Numbered from the stretch's first letter, positions 18,206 to 27,801 are shown. The stretch is DNA of 64,000 nt from REBR01 sp033721915 (GCA_033721915.1 JAWWAC010000010.1:6100-70099), one strand, 5' to 3'. Numbers and translations: made by a program. The notes: generated from the sequence alone by a model not told the origin.

Positions 18206-19709
18206 ACACCCTCTGTAACCAGCCTTCCATGTTGCCCATGACGTCGTCCAGCAGGGCGCTGCCCTGCTGGCTGCTGCGGGTTTCCTCTTCCTCTTCCGGT
18301 GTCAGGTGGTAGGCGGCCTCCTCGATGGCGGCAAGGCTCTCCTCAATCATCGCCGGCAGACGTTTGCCGTCACTGATCAGATCCGGACACAGGGTGATGT
18401 TGAAGTTCATGGTGCCCTGGTAACTGATGGCCAGTATCACCAGGCCGGCTCCGTCGAACAGAGGCGCGCTGTTGATCTGGTGGGTCATGCGGGCACCCTG
18501 CAGATACAGTGGTACCTGTGGCCCCGGCACATTGGTGATGGGCACATTGAACACCGGCTGGTAGCGCTGGGCCAGCTGGAACTCCGAATACAGCCGGGCG
18601 GAGAGTGCCAGCAGGGTGGAGGGCACCAGCTCGGTGAGACGGTCCGCGGCAATGGCCTGCTGGTAGATCTCCGAGACGCGGGCATTGCGGCTGATCATGC
18701 GCACCCGGCGGGCCGGGTCCGGCTCGTCGCTGGCCAGGCTCAGCAGCATGGCGGACATCTGGTTGCCGGTGGGCCTGCGCAGGCTTTTGGAGCGCACCGA
18801 GACCGGCGTCAGTGCCACCAGTGAGCGCTCCGGGGTGGACTCCTGAAGGGCCAGGTAGCGGTTGAGTGTTTCGGCACACACACCCAGCACCACGTCATTG
18901 AGTGTCACGCTTTCGCCGATCACGGATTTCAGGGCCTTCAGGCGCGCCAGCGGCACCCCGTGGGTGATCAGCTGACGCCGGGCCGTGATATTGCGGTTGA
19001 AGGGGGTTTTCGGTGCCCTGAACAGCTGTGACGACCATCTGAGCCGCCCCAGCCGTTGCGTAATCAGCCCATGGAGCGCCGCACTGGCGGCATCACGGGC
19101 AATCCCCGCCAGCTTGAAGGGCCGCTGCATCATGTTGGCCGAGGCCTGTGCCGCCAGACGGGCAGGGGAGGGGGCCTCGCGGGGGGTCCAGGGCCTTGGC
19201 TGGACCGAGGGGCGTGACTCGGTGCCGTATTCCAGCAGCGTGCCCATCACTTCCTCTCCGCTGAAGGCATCGATGGCGGCGTGATGGACCCGCACGATCA
19301 CAGCGAAGCTGTTTTTTGGCAAGGCCTCACCCAGCTGGTCCACAAAGGTGATCTGCCACAGCGGCCGGTCCTGGTTCAGTGGCTGCGCCAGTATCTCCTC
19401 GGTCAGCGCCACCAGCTCTTCCATGCCCCCCTGTTGGGCCATGTCGTAATGGCTCAGATGGTTGTCCAGTGAGAATTCCGCATCGTCCACCCAGTAGGGG
19501 CGGTCCAGGCGCAGTGGCACATGGAGTATGCGCTGGCGGAAAAAGTGCGCCAGGTGCAGGCGCTTTTCCAGGAAGTGGCGGAATGCGGCAAAGTCCAGCG
19601 CCTCCTCCCGGGCCGAACCATCGAACAGGTACAGGCCGCCGATGTGCATGGGCGTGGTCTCAGACTCCAGATACAGAAAGGAGGCATCGAGCTCGGATAA
19701 CTGGCGCAT
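18186..19709 (-). CDS. Wax ester synthase/diacylglycerol acyltransferase (WS/DGAT)
   Basis: A 507-residue bifunctional acyltransferase that esterifies acyl-CoA to fatty alcohols or diacylglycerol, forming storage wax esters and triacylglycerols at the inner membrane. Motifs: 'LSELDASFLYLES' at the N-terminus, the PLW motif at 116-118, the catalytic histidine motif His142-His143...Asp147, and 'LNDVVLGVCAETLNRYL'. The residue after Asp147 is Ala148, whereas the usual motif is HHxxxDG. The start at ATG 19709 gives the family N-terminus; an upstream in-frame extension looks non-coding. The C-terminal 40 residues form an acidic tail. This gene is the strongest clue to a lipid-storing, Alcanivorax-like host. 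Confidence 0.93.
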   Translation of the reverse strand: MRQLSELDASFLYLESETTPMHIGGLYLFDGSAREEALDFAAFRHFLEKRLHLAHFFRQRILHVPLRLDRPYWVDDAEFSLDNHLSHYDMAQQGGMEELVALTEEILAQPLNQDRPLWQITFVDQLGEALPKNSFAVIVRVHHAAIDAFSGEEVMGTLLEYGTESRPSVQPRPWTPREAPSPARLAAQASANMMQRPFKLAGIARDAASAALHGLITQRLGRLRWSSQLFRAPKTPFNRNITARRQLITHGVPLARLKALKSVIGESVTLNDVVLGVCAETLNRYLALQESTPERSLVALTPVSVRSKSLRRPTGNQMSAMLLSLASDEPDPARRVRMISRNARVSEIYQQAIAADRLTELVPSTLLALSARLYSEFQLAQRYQPVFNVPITNVPGPQVPLYLQGARMTHQINSAPLFDGAGLVILAISYQGTMNFNITLCPDLISDGKRLPAMIEESLAAIEEAAYHLTPEEEEETRSSQQGSALLDDVMGNMEGWLQRVFSPLKR

Positions 19710-19844
19710 GCTGTTATTCACCCTGGCAATGACTGGAATACGAAGACAATGAAATGGCTTTTCCAAAACCCAATGGATTATACACATCCCAGGGCTTATC
19801 GGATTGATCATAAACGCCAATGAAGGGAGGCTTCGCGGAAGGAT

Positions 19845-20777
19845 TTACTCGCTTTCCGTTTCTGAGACCGGCTCCAGCCACTGATCGAAGTAGCCGGGGG
19901 CACTGCAGTATTGCCAGAACCACTCGGCGGCCTTGCCGGCGTGGTTCTCCCAGCGGGCCATGCCCACCCGCACCGGTTCCCTCTGGGGGGTGACCTTCAT
20001 GGCCACCAGAACCCCTTCGTCCAGTTCGCGGCCAATGCGGTAACGGGGCAGCCAGCCCACTCCCAGTCCCGCCACCTGGGCGGCGATTTTCTGGCTCATG
20101 TTGCCCACGGTGAGTGTGCGCTGGCGGGAGAAAATGCCGGCGGTGCCCGGGCGCAGCTGACGGCTGGTGTCCGCCGCCACAATGGCGGTGTAGGGGCGGA
20201 TCTGATCTTCGGTCAGTGGCTGGGTCTCACGGGCCAGAGGGTGGTCCGGCGCCACGGCATAGACGAAGGGCACCTGGCCCAGTGTCCGTGTCTCCATCTG
20301 GCTGTTGGGGCGCTGCTGCAGGTTCACACCCAGCACCAGGTCGCAACGGCGGTCGTTCAGTGCATCCCAGCTGCCGGCAAAGACCTCTTCCATCAGTTGC
20401 AGCTCCACGGGCACCTGCAGCGCCATGAAGGCACGTATCGCCCGGTGGGTGGCCTCCATGGGCAGCAGCGTGTCCACCGCCACACGCAGCCGGCTCTCCC
20501 AGCCCCTGGCCACCTCGCGGGTGTTATGGGCCAGTGTCTCCGCCGCATCCAGCAGGTGGCGTCCCTGCTCCAGCAGGTAGCGCCCGGAGGCGGTCAGTGT
20601 GGCCCTGTGGCCGCTGCGGTCGAACAGGGCCACGTCCAGATCCTCTTCCAGCTTGTGCACCGTGTAACTCACGGCGGAGGGCACCCGGTGCAGCGCATCC
20701 GCGGCGGCGGCAAAGCTGCCGCGGCGGTCGATGGCGTCCAGTACGCGCAGTGCATCCAGTGTGATGGGAAGGGCCAT
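19845..20777 (-). CDS. LysR-family transcriptional regulator
   Basis: A 310-residue regulator. The N-terminal winged helix is typical: 'LDALRVLDAIDRRGSFAAAADALHRVPSAVSYTVHKLEEDL', followed by 'LFDRSGHRATLTASGRYLL' and the periplasmic-binding-like effector domain. The preference 'RVPSAVSYTV' is the subgroup related to YafC/Dsd-type activators that often control quinone or glutathione enzymes. It is divergent from the glutathionyl-hydroquinone reductase gene across about 100 bp, so it probably regulates that gene and itself. A TTG two codons upstream is an alternative start. Confidence 0.88.
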   Translation of the reverse strand: MALPITLDALRVLDAIDRRGSFAAAADALHRVPSAVSYTVHKLEEDLDVALFDRSGHRATLTASGRYLLEQGRHLLDAAETLAHNTREVARGWESRLRVAVDTLLPMEATHRAIRAFMALQVPVELQLMEEVFAGSWDALNDRRCDLVLGVNLQQRPNSQMETRTLGQVPFVYAVAPDHPLARETQPLTEDQIRPYTAIVAADTSRQLRPGTAGIFSRQRTLTVGNMSQKIAAQVAGLGVGWLPRYRIGRELDEGVLVAMKVTPQREPVRVGMARWENHAGKAAEWFWQYCSAPGYFDQWLEPVSETESE

Positions 20778-20878
20778 GGTCAAATAATCTGAAAGAGTGA
20801 GTCAAAAATGATCGATTGTTCAGGCTGACAGTCTAACGCATTCTTGGTGACATACAGGCGAACAAAGGGTGAAAAATT

Positions 20879-21901
20879 ATGGGGCTGTTAATCAACGGCG
20901 AATGGCACGACCAGTGGTACGACACCAGCAAGAGCGGCGGCGAGTTCAAGCGGGAAGGGGCCCAGTTCCGCCACTGGGTCACGGCGGATGGCAGTTCTGC
21001 CGCCAGCGGCGAGGGCGGATTCAGGGCCGAGGCAGGCCGCTACCATCTTTATGTCTCACTGGCCTGCCCATGGGCCCACCGCACATTGATTCTCCGGGCC
21101 CTGAAAGGGCTGGAGGAGATGATCAGCGTGTCCGTGGTGCACCCGGACATGCTGGAGAACGGCTGGGAGTTCCGCCCGGATGAGCCCTTCCACCAGGACC
21201 AGGTCAACAACACCCGCTTCATGCGCGAGATCTACACGCTGGATACCCCGGATTACACCGGCCGTGTCACAGTGCCGGTACTCTGGGACAAGCAGCGCCA
21301 GTGCATTGTCAGCAACGAGTCGGCGGAAATCATCCGCATGCTCAACAGCGCCTTCGACCACCTGGGGGCCCATCCTGTGGATTTCTACCCCCAGGCGCTG
21401 CGCCAGGGCATTGATGAGGTGAACCGTCGCATCTACCACGAGTTCAACAACGGCGTGTACCGGGCCGGGTTCGCCACCGCACAGGACAAGTACGAGCTGG
21501 CTTACCACCAGGTGTTCGACACACTGGACTGGCTGGAGCAGCGTCTGTCACAGGGTCGTTACCTGATGGGTGAGACTCTCACGGAGGCGGACTGGCGGCT
21601 GTTCACCACACTGGTGCGTTTCGATGCGGTCTATTACAGCCACTTCAAGTGCAACCGGCAGATGATCCGGGACTTCCCCAATGTGCAGGGTTACCTGCAG
21701 GATCTCTACCAGGTGCCCGGTGTGGCGGCGACGGTGAATATCGACCAGATCAAGCGCCATTACTACGTCAGCCAGCGCACCATCAACCCCACGGGGATTG
21801 TGCCGGTGGGGCCGTCACTGACACTGGATGGGCCCCATGACCGGGAACGGCTGGGCCCGGATTATCCGCAGGCCGCCGCAGGGGCAAAACAGGAGAAGTA
21901 A
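20879..21901 (+). CDS. yqjG: Glutathionyl-hydroquinone reductase (YqjG/ECM4-type GST)
   Basis: A 340-residue Xi-class glutathione transferase that reduces glutathionyl-hydroquinones, releasing hydroquinone and glutathione disulfide. The catalytic cysteine is Cys63 in 'SLACPWAHR', the same number as in E. coli YqjG. Other conserved stretches are 'VPVLWDKQRQCIVSNESAEIIRML', 'EVNRRIYHEFNNGVYRAGFA' and 'ADWRLFTTLVRFDAVYY'. The start ATG 20879 follows AAGGGTG. It is probably controlled by the divergent LysR regulator. It converges on ispB, with a small hairpin but no T-run in the 58-bp gap. Confidence 0.92.
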   Translation: MGLLINGEWHDQWYDTSKSGGEFKREGAQFRHWVTADGSSAASGEGGFRAEAGRYHLYVSLACPWAHRTLILRALKGLEEMISVSVVHPDMLENGWEFRPDEPFHQDQVNNTRFMREIYTLDTPDYTGRVTVPVLWDKQRQCIVSNESAEIIRMLNSAFDHLGAHPVDFYPQALRQGIDEVNRRIYHEFNNGVYRAGFATAQDKYELAYHQVFDTLDWLEQRLSQGRYLMGETLTEADWRLFTTLVRFDAVYYSHFKCNRQMIRDFPNVQGYLQDLYQVPGVAATVNIDQIKRHYYVSQRTINPTGIVPVGPSLTLDGPHDRERLGPDYPQAAAGAKQEK

Positions 21902-21959
21902 CCGTAAGGGGTGTGTTACGGGATAGAGAAAGCCTTGCCGGCCGTCACGGGGCGCCGTC

Positions 21960-22928
21960 TCAGGCCACCCGTGAGACGGACAGCTCCGCCAGTGCCAGCA
22001 GTGAGTCCCTGAACGGGGAGTCGGGGATGTCCGCCAGGGCGTCACGGGCCTGGCCGGCGGCCTCACGGGCTTTTTCCAGGGTGTAGTCCAGTGCCCCCGT
22101 GGTTTCCACCAGGTGGCCGATGCGCTCCAGCTGATCCAGCCCGCCCTGGCGGATGGCGTCGCGGATCAGCTTGCGATCCGCCTCAGGAGCGCTTTTCATG
22201 GCCTGTATCAGTGGCAGTGTGGCCTTGCCTTCCGCCAGGTCGTCACCCAGGTTTTTGCCCATGGTCCGGGCATCCCCCCGGTAATCCAGCATGTCGTCCA
22301 CCAGCTGGAAGGCCATGCCCAGTCGCTGGCCGTAATCCCGCAGCGCCGATTCCTGTTCCGGGCTGGCGCCGGCCTGCATGGCGCCGGTCTGTGAGGCGGC
22401 CTGGAAGAGCATGGCGGTCTTGCTGTGGATCACCTGCAGGTACTGGGCTTCCGTCAGGTCCGGGTTCTTGACGTTCATCAGCTGCATCACCTCCCCCTCG
22501 GCGATCACCGCTGTGGCGTCGGACAGCACCGACATGATGGGCAGGCTGTTGAGTGAGACCATCATCTGGAAGGCGCGTGAGTAGAGGAAGTCCCCCACCA
22601 GCACACTGGGGGCATTGCCCCAGCGGGCATTGGCGGTGGTGCGACCGCGGCGCAGGTCGGAGGTGTCCACCACATCGTCGTGGAGAAGAGTGGCGGTGTG
22701 GAGAAACTCGATCACCGTGGCCAGCTTCTGGTGGTCCTGGCCCTGATAGCCCAGCGCCCTGGCGCTCAGCAGCACCAGCAGTGGCCGCAGTCGCTTGCCG
22801 CCGCTGTCCACGATATGGTGGGCAATGCGCTCCACCATCGGCACATGGGAGCTTAACTGCTCGCTGATCAGCTGGTTGACCCGGGCAAAGTCCTCCTGCA
22901 CGGGCTGGTAAAGGGTTTCCACGGACAT
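21960..22928 (-). CDS. ispB: Octaprenyl diphosphate synthase
   Basis: A 322-residue trans-isoprenyl diphosphate synthase that makes the ubiquinone side-chain precursor. Both Asp-rich motifs are present: 'LLHDDVVDTSDLRRG' and 'QLVDDMLDYRGD', along with 'GGKRLRPLLVLLSARAL'. Length is standard for IspB. It is divergent from rplU-rpmA-obgE, the common gammaproteobacterial arrangement. Confidence 0.95.
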   Translation of the reverse strand: MSVETLYQPVQEDFARVNQLISEQLSSHVPMVERIAHHIVDSGGKRLRPLLVLLSARALGYQGQDHQKLATVIEFLHTATLLHDDVVDTSDLRRGRTTANARWGNAPSVLVGDFLYSRAFQMMVSLNSLPIMSVLSDATAVIAEGEVMQLMNVKNPDLTEAQYLQVIHSKTAMLFQAASQTGAMQAGASPEQESALRDYGQRLGMAFQLVDDMLDYRGDARTMGKNLGDDLAEGKATLPLIQAMKSAPEADRKLIRDAIRQGGLDQLERIGHLVETTGALDYTLEKAREAAGQARDALADIPDSPFRDSLLALAELSVSRVA

Positions 22929-23086
22929 GCCGGATCTTGCCTGCTGTGTTTTCCCGTCAGAGAGGCACAGGGGCGCTCAGACAGGGCGGTCAAAGGATGG
23001 ACGTACATTATGGACTGCCCCGGCCGGTGTCAACTGTGACGGGGCGCCCGGCCGGGCTGGCTTTGAGGTTTTGCGGTGCATGGCAC

Positions 23087-23115
23087 TTGTGTCCTTCCAG
23101 CAGGTTTCGTATAAT
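23087..23115 (+). promoter_or_regulatory. Sigma-70-type promoter for rplU-rpmA
   Basis: TTGTGT (23087-23092), a 17-bp spacer, then a perfect TATAAT (23110-23115). Transcription would start near 23122, leaving a leader of about 100 bases before rplU. Confidence 0.8.
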
Positions 23116-23225
23116 CTCGCGCCCTTGCAACTCATCCCAACCTGCGCCCCTGCTATAGGGTTGCCAGAGCGCTTCCCTTAGAACCAGGTTCAAGAGCAGG
23201 GATGGGTCATAGACGGAGTCACAGC

Positions 23226-23537
23226 ATGTACGCAGTTATAGTCAGTGGTGGTAAACAGCATCGTGTTCGCGAAGGCGAGACACTGAAGCTGGAGAAAATC
23301 GAACAGGAAACCGGTGCCAGCATCGATTTCGATCGCGTTCTTCTGGTCGCCGATGGGGACAAGGTCCAGGTGGGCGACCCCCAGGTGAAAGGTGCCAAGG
23401 TCACGGCGGAGATCCTCAGCCACGGCCGTCACGACAAGGTTCGCATCATCAAGTTCAAGCGTCGTAAGCACCACATGAAGCAAATGGGTCATCGCCAGTG
23501 GTACACTGAGGTGAAAATCACCGGTATCAAAGGCTAA
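23226..23537 (+). CDS. rplU: 50S ribosomal protein L21
   Basis: A 103-residue protein, the exact usual length. 'MYAVIVSGGKQHRVREGE' begins it and 'KFKRRKHHMKQMGHRQWYTEVKI' is the RNA-binding C-terminal part. ATG 23226 is preceded by CGGAG at nine bases. L21 binds 23S rRNA in the large subunit. It is cotranscribed with rpmA from the TATAAT promoter upstream. Confidence 0.97.
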   Translation: MYAVIVSGGKQHRVREGETLKLEKIEQETGASIDFDRVLLVADGDKVQVGDPQVKGAKVTAEILSHGRHDKVRIIKFKRRKHHMKQMGHRQWYTEVKITGIKG

Positions 23538-23593
23538 ATTCAAGCGGAATAAGGCCGCCATGGGCGGCATTCCCAGCAGCAAGGAGTCAGATC

Positions 23594-23854
23594 ATGGCGC
23601 ATAAAAAAGCGGCAGGCAGTACCCGTAACGGTCGCGATTCCGAGTCGAAACGACTTGGTGTCAAAATGTTCGGCGGCCAGGTTGTGCGCGCCGGCAACAT
23701 CATCGTCCGTCAGCGTGGCACCCGTTTCCACGCCGGCCAGGGCGTTGGCATCGGCAAGGATCACACCCTGTTTGCCAAGGCCGACGGTGTGGTCAAGTTC
23801 CAGGTCCGTGGCGAGCACAACCGCAAGTTTGTGAGCATCGAAGCCGCAAACTGA
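23594..23854 (+). CDS. rpmA: 50S ribosomal protein L27
   Basis: An 86-residue protein with the standard N-terminus 'MAHKKAAGSTRNGRDSESKR' that reaches the peptidyl transferase centre, then 'GGQVVRAGNIIVRQRGT' and 'FHAGQGVGIGKDHTLFA'. AAGGAG lies just upstream. Just after the stop a GGGCCC-GCAA-GGGCCC hairpin (23865-23880) without a T-run could attenuate or process the transcript before obgE. Confidence 0.97.
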   Translation: MAHKKAAGSTRNGRDSESKRLGVKMFGGQVVRAGNIIVRQRGTRFHAGQGVGIGKDHTLFAKADGVVKFQVRGEHNRKFVSIEAAN

Positions 23855-24082
23855 GCCCGGTGGTGGGCCCGCAAGGGCCCGCGAGCCTGACAGGAACCCC
23901 GCTGCAAAAACGCTGCGCCGGATGCCGCCCACTGGGTGACCGGCGCGCGTTGCTGTGCGGGGTTTTCTGCTTTCTGCAGCCCGGCTCCGACGTTGCGTTT
24001 TGCGTAACGCCTTGCAATGACACTGAACCGTCCCTGTCCTCAGGGTAAAATACCCCCTGCACCCAGGGTAAAGAGACACCTC

Positions 24083-25285
24083 ATGAAGTTTGTGGATGAA
24101 GTCACCATCAACGTGGAAGCCGGCAAGGGCGGCAATGGCTGCCTGAGCTTCCGGCGGGAAAAATTCGTCCCCCGTGGCGGCCCTGACGGCGGCGATGGGG
24201 GCGATGGCGGCTCCGTGTGGCTGGTGGCCAGTGAGGACCTCAATACCCTGGTGGATTACCGCTACCAGCGCCGTTTCAGGGCCGAGACCGGTGAGGACGG
24301 CCGTGGCCGCAACTGCTCCGGACAGAAGGGCCGGGACCTGGTGCTGGAGGTGCCCGTGGGCACCACCATCGTGGACGCCACCACCGACGAGGTGCTGGGG
24401 GATCTCACGGAGATCGGGCAGCGCCAGAAGGTGGCACAGGGGGGCTTTCACGGTCTGGGTAACACCCGTTACAAGTCCAGTGTCAACCGTGCCCCCCGCC
24501 AGACCAGCCCCGGCAGCGCCGGTGAAGTGCGTGAGCTGCGGCTGGAGCTGAAGGTGATGGCGGATGTGGGGCTTCTGGGCATGCCCAATGCCGGCAAGTC
24601 CACACTGATCCGTTCCGTCTCCGCCGCCCGTCCCCGTGTGGCGGATTACCCCTTTACCACCCTGGTGCCCAACCTGGGCGTGGTGAGTGTGGAGGCCCAC
24701 CGCAGCTTTGTCCTGGCGGACGTGCCGGGGCTGATCGCCGGCGCGGCGGAAGGGGCCGGCCTGGGTATCCGTTTTCTGCGCCATCTGGTGCGCACCCGCC
24801 TGCTGCTCCATGTGGTGGACATTGCCCCCTTCGACGGCAGTGATCCGGCGGAGAACGTGCGGGCCATTGACGCCGAGCTGGGCACCTTCAGTCCCACACT
24901 GGAGCAGCGTGAGCGCTGGCTGGTGATCAACAAGTGCGACATGCTCACGGAAGAGGAGCTGGACGAGCGCTGCCAGGCCCTGACCCGCTCGCTGGGCTGG
25001 GAAGGGCCGGTGTTCCGCATCTCCGCACTCAGCCACCAGGGCACCAAAGCCCTGTCACAGGCCATCATGACCTGGCTGGAGCAGAAGCGTCAGCAGGAGC
25101 AGGAAGACCCACAGGCGGCGGAAGACGAGAAACGCATGCGGGACACCATGGATGAAGAGGCCCGTGAGCACATCCAGTCACTGCGCCAGAGGCGCCGTGC
25201 CGAGTCCCGCGCCAACCGGGGCGCGGACGATGACGACGACGATGACGGGGATGACGGCCCGGAATTTGTCTACGCCCCCTATTAA
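24083..25285 (+). CDS. obgE: GTPase ObgE/CgtA
   Basis: A 400-residue GTPase involved in 50S assembly and stress control. The Obg domain (residues 1-158) starts with 'MKFVDEVTINVEAGKGGNG' and contains the Gly-rich 'GGPDGGDGGDGGSVW'. The G domain has G1 'GMPNAGKST', G3 'DVPGLIAGA' and G4 'NKCD'. The C-terminus ends in an acidic run of aspartates, as in other gammaproteobacterial ObgE. ATG 24083 was chosen as the family N-terminus; the frame is open for 22 more codons upstream. proB follows after 60 bp. Confidence 0.96.
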   Translation: MKFVDEVTINVEAGKGGNGCLSFRREKFVPRGGPDGGDGGDGGSVWLVASEDLNTLVDYRYQRRFRAETGEDGRGRNCSGQKGRDLVLEVPVGTTIVDATTDEVLGDLTEIGQRQKVAQGGFHGLGNTRYKSSVNRAPRQTSPGSAGEVRELRLELKVMADVGLLGMPNAGKSTLIRSVSAARPRVADYPFTTLVPNLGVVSVEAHRSFVLADVPGLIAGAAEGAGLGIRFLRHLVRTRLLLHVVDIAPFDGSDPAENVRAIDAELGTFSPTLEQRERWLVINKCDMLTEEELDERCQALTRSLGWEGPVFRISALSHQGTKALSQAIMTWLEQKRQQEQEDPQAAEDEKRMRDTMDEEAREHIQSLRQRRRAESRANRGADDDDDDDGDDGPEFVYAPY

Positions 25286-25345
25286 CCAGCGATCAACAGT
25301 CAGCCGGAACCACGACCAGTGCAGGGAAATGTCAGGCGGTGAAGC

Positions 25346-26470
25346 ATGAGTGAGCGACAGCGGTTGCGCCGGGCACGGCGCCTGGTGGTCAAGATCGGCA
25401 GCGCCCTTCTGACCGACGACGGACGTGGCATTGACGCCGGCCGGCTGACCGACTGGGTGGACCAGCTGGCGGCGCTGAAGGCCGGCGGCACCGAGCTGGT
25501 GCTGGTCTCCTCCGGCGCCGTGGCGGAGGGCATGACCCGCCTGGGCTGGAAGCAGCGCCCGACACTGGAGCACGAGCTGCAGGCCGCCGCCGCCGTGGGG
25601 CAGATGGGGCTGGTGCAGGCCTGGGAGGTGCAGTTTCGCCGACACGGCACCCACACGGCGCTGATACTGCTGACCCACGACGACCTCTCCGACCGCAAGC
25701 GCTACCTCAATGCCCGCAGCACGCTGCGCAGCCTGATGGACCTGGGGGTGGTGCCCATCGTCAATGAAAACGACACCGTTGTCACCGACGAGATCCGCTT
25801 CGGTGACAACGACACACTGGGGGCGCTGGTCACCAACCTGGTGGAGGCGGACGGACTGATCCTGCTCACGGACCAGGACGGACTGTACGACCAGGACCCC
25901 CGCAACAACCCCGATGCCCGTCTGATTGACGAGGCCATGGCCAGCGACCCCCGCCTGGACGCCATGGTGGCCGGTGAGGGCGGCGTTCTCGGCCGTGGCG
26001 GCATGCGCACCAAGCTGCGTGCGGCCCGCCTGGCGGCCCGCTCAGGGGCCTTCACACTGATTGCCGGGGGACGTGTGCCTTCCGTGATTGCCAGTGCCCG
26101 TGAGGGGCAGGGCGGCGGCACACTGCTGCTGCCGGACCAGAGCCGTATCGGTGCCCGCAAACAATGGCTGGCGGGGCATTTGCAGACCCGTGGCCGACTG
26201 ACACTGGACCCTGGGGCGGTACGGGTGGTCAGCGCCCAGGGCCGCAGCCTGCTGCCGGTGGGGGTGCGGGCGGTAACCGGCAACTTCCGCCGTGGCGAGA
26301 TGGTTTCCTGTGTGGACAGCGAAGGCCGTGAAGTGGCCCGTGGGCTGGTCAATTACGGTGCCGACGAGGCACGGCGCATCATGGGCCAGCCCAGCGAGCG
26401 CATCCAGTCACTGCTGGGTTATGTCTCCGACGAAGAGCTGATCCACCGGGACAATATGGTGCTGGTCTAG
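25346..26470 (+). CDS. proB: Glutamate 5-kinase
   Basis: A 374-residue enzyme for the first step of proline synthesis, phosphorylating glutamate. The amino acid kinase domain shows 'VVKIGSALLT', 'LVLVSSGAVAEGMTRLGW', 'VPIVNENDTVVTDEIRFGDND' and 'GRGGMRTKLRAARLAARSG'. A C-terminal PUA domain occupies about residues 275-374. The obgE-proB order is common in this group. Its stop is six bases from the stop of the convergent OYE gene. Confidence 0.95.
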   Translation: MSERQRLRRARRLVVKIGSALLTDDGRGIDAGRLTDWVDQLAALKAGGTELVLVSSGAVAEGMTRLGWKQRPTLEHELQAAAAVGQMGLVQAWEVQFRRHGTHTALILLTHDDLSDRKRYLNARSTLRSLMDLGVVPIVNENDTVVTDEIRFGDNDTLGALVTNLVEADGLILLTDQDGLYDQDPRNNPDARLIDEAMASDPRLDAMVAGEGGVLGRGGMRTKLRAARLAARSGAFTLIAGGRVPSVIASAREGQGGGTLLLPDQSRIGARKQWLAGHLQTRGRLTLDPGAVRVVSAQGRSLLPVGVRAVTGNFRRGEMVSCVDSEGREVARGLVNYGADEARRIMGQPSERIQSLLGYVSDEELIHRDNMVLV

Positions 26471-26475
26471 ACACA

Positions 26476-27801
26476 CTAGCCCCTGCTGGCGCGCTTCACC
26501 CGCAGGGCGCTGCTGATCTCATCCCCCAGGTAGGCTCCGATGGCTTTCAGCAGCCCCAGCTTCGGGTCCTCGCGGCCCTGGTCCGCCAGGCGGAAAATCT
26601 GCTGGTAGTACCAGGCCTGTCCCCCCAGCACATTGATGATCTTGAAGGCCTTCACCGGGCTGGTGGGTGAGAAAAGCCCTGTCGGGGCCAGATGGAGCCG
26701 ATCCTCGTGGCGCACGGTTTCCTCCAGTGTGCCTTCCAGCAGTCCCTTCGGGGTGAAAGGGTCGGTACACAGGGGGCGCCCAAGGCCGATCATGTCCGTA
26801 TCCCCCGCCTCAATGGCCGCCTCCATGGTTTCCCGCCGGCGGAATCCCCCGGTCACCATGATGGGACACTGGCAGACCTTCTGTATGGCACTGGCGTAGG
26901 TGAGGAAGTACGCCTCACGGGCTTTGGTGCTCTCACGCTGCGGGGGCTGTTCGTCCCGCACCGTGCTGCTGTCCCCCTGATGACCCAGCAGCCGTGGCTG
27001 CTCATAGGTGCCGCCGGAGATCTCCAGCAGATCGATATTCACGTCGTTCAGCCAGGCCACCACCTTCAGGCACTCTTCGTGGCTGAATCCCCCCTTGCGA
27101 AAATCGTCCGAGTTGAGTTTCACGCCAATGGGGAAGTCCGGCCCCACCGCATCACGGGTGGCCCTGACCGTCTCCAGCAGCAGGCGCGCCCGGTTCTCCA
27201 GTGAGCCGCCCCACTGGTCCGTGCGCTGGTTGGTAACCGGTGACAGGAAGGAGGAGATCAGGTAGCCGTGGGCACCGTGGATCTGCACCCCGGTAAAGCC
27301 GGCGTCTCTGGCCACACGGGCGACCCGGGCAAAGCGCTGGATGATGTCTTCGATTTCACCATGACTCAGTGCCCTGGGGCGGGCGTAGTTGCCCAGGAGC
27401 TTGAGCTGCACCGCCGAAGGCCCTGCGGGTCGGGTGGTTACATAACGGGGAGACTGTCGCCCGGCGTGGGAGATCTGCATCCACAGGTGGTTGCCATTGC
27501 GGGTGCCGGCCCTGGCCCAATCCCTGAGAGACTCCATGCCTTCCGCCTCGCCGGACTCCGGCGCCGGGTCGATGGCCACATTGCCCGGGCGCTCCAGTAT
27601 GCTCCGCTCGACCATCACATTGCCGGTGATCAGAAGCCCCGCACCGCCGTCGGACCAGAGCCCGTAGAGACTCTCGTGGCGGGCCGTGGCCCGCAGCCGG
27701 TCATCGGACAGGCCTTCTGTCATGGCGGCCTTGCACAACCGGTTGGGTAATGTGGCGCCACAAGGCAACTCAAGGGGGCGTGACAGTGGGGAATCGGGCA
27801 T
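26476..27801 (-). CDS. NADH:flavin oxidoreductase (old yellow enzyme family)
   Basis: A 441-residue FMN-dependent TIM-barrel protein. 'PNRLCKAAMTEG' resembles the YqjM-type flavin-contacting Cys loop, and the substrate-anion site is His-x-x-His in 'QIHGAHGYLISSFLSP'. 'NQRTDQWGGSLENRARLL' is the usual family signature. Length exceeds the single-domain OYE norm (about 360) by a C-terminal 60-70 residue extension ending basic. There is no NADH/FeS domain of the 2,4-dienoyl-CoA reductase type. ATG 27801 has a strong GAAGGA; ATG 27828 is an alternative. The natural substrate is unknown. Confidence 0.85.
   Translation of the reverse strand: MPDSPLSRPLELPCGATLPNRLCKAAMTEGLSDDRLRATARHESLYGLWSDGGAGLLITGNVMVERSILERPGNVAIDPAPESGEAEGMESLRDWARAGTRNGNHLWMQISHAGRQSPRYVTTRPAGPSAVQLKLLGNYARPRALSHGEIEDIIQRFARVARVARDAGFTGVQIHGAHGYLISSFLSPVTNQRTDQWGGSLENRARLLLETVRATRDAVGPDFPIGVKLNSDDFRKGGFSHEECLKVVAWLNDVNIDLLEISGGTYEQPRLLGHQGDSSTVRDEQPPQRESTKAREAYFLTYASAIQKVCQCPIMVTGGFRRRETMEAAIEAGDTDMIGLGRPLCTDPFTPKGLLEGTLEETVRHEDRLHLAPTGLFSPTSPVKAFKIINVLGGQAWYYQQIFRLADQGREDPKLGLLKAIGAYLGDEISSALRVKRASRG

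Noticed and set aside
21902..21921. Terminator between the GST gene and ispB
   Set aside because: CCGTAA/TTACGG hairpin is short and lacks a T-run; kept only as a weak possibility.
23865..23880. Terminator after rpmA
   Set aside because: GGGCCC-GCAA-GGGCCC is a good hairpin but has no T-run, and obgE usually follows in the same transcript.
23540..25036. Minus-strand frame across rpmA and obgE
   Set aside because: Antisense to conserved rpmA and obgE; no ribosome binding site.
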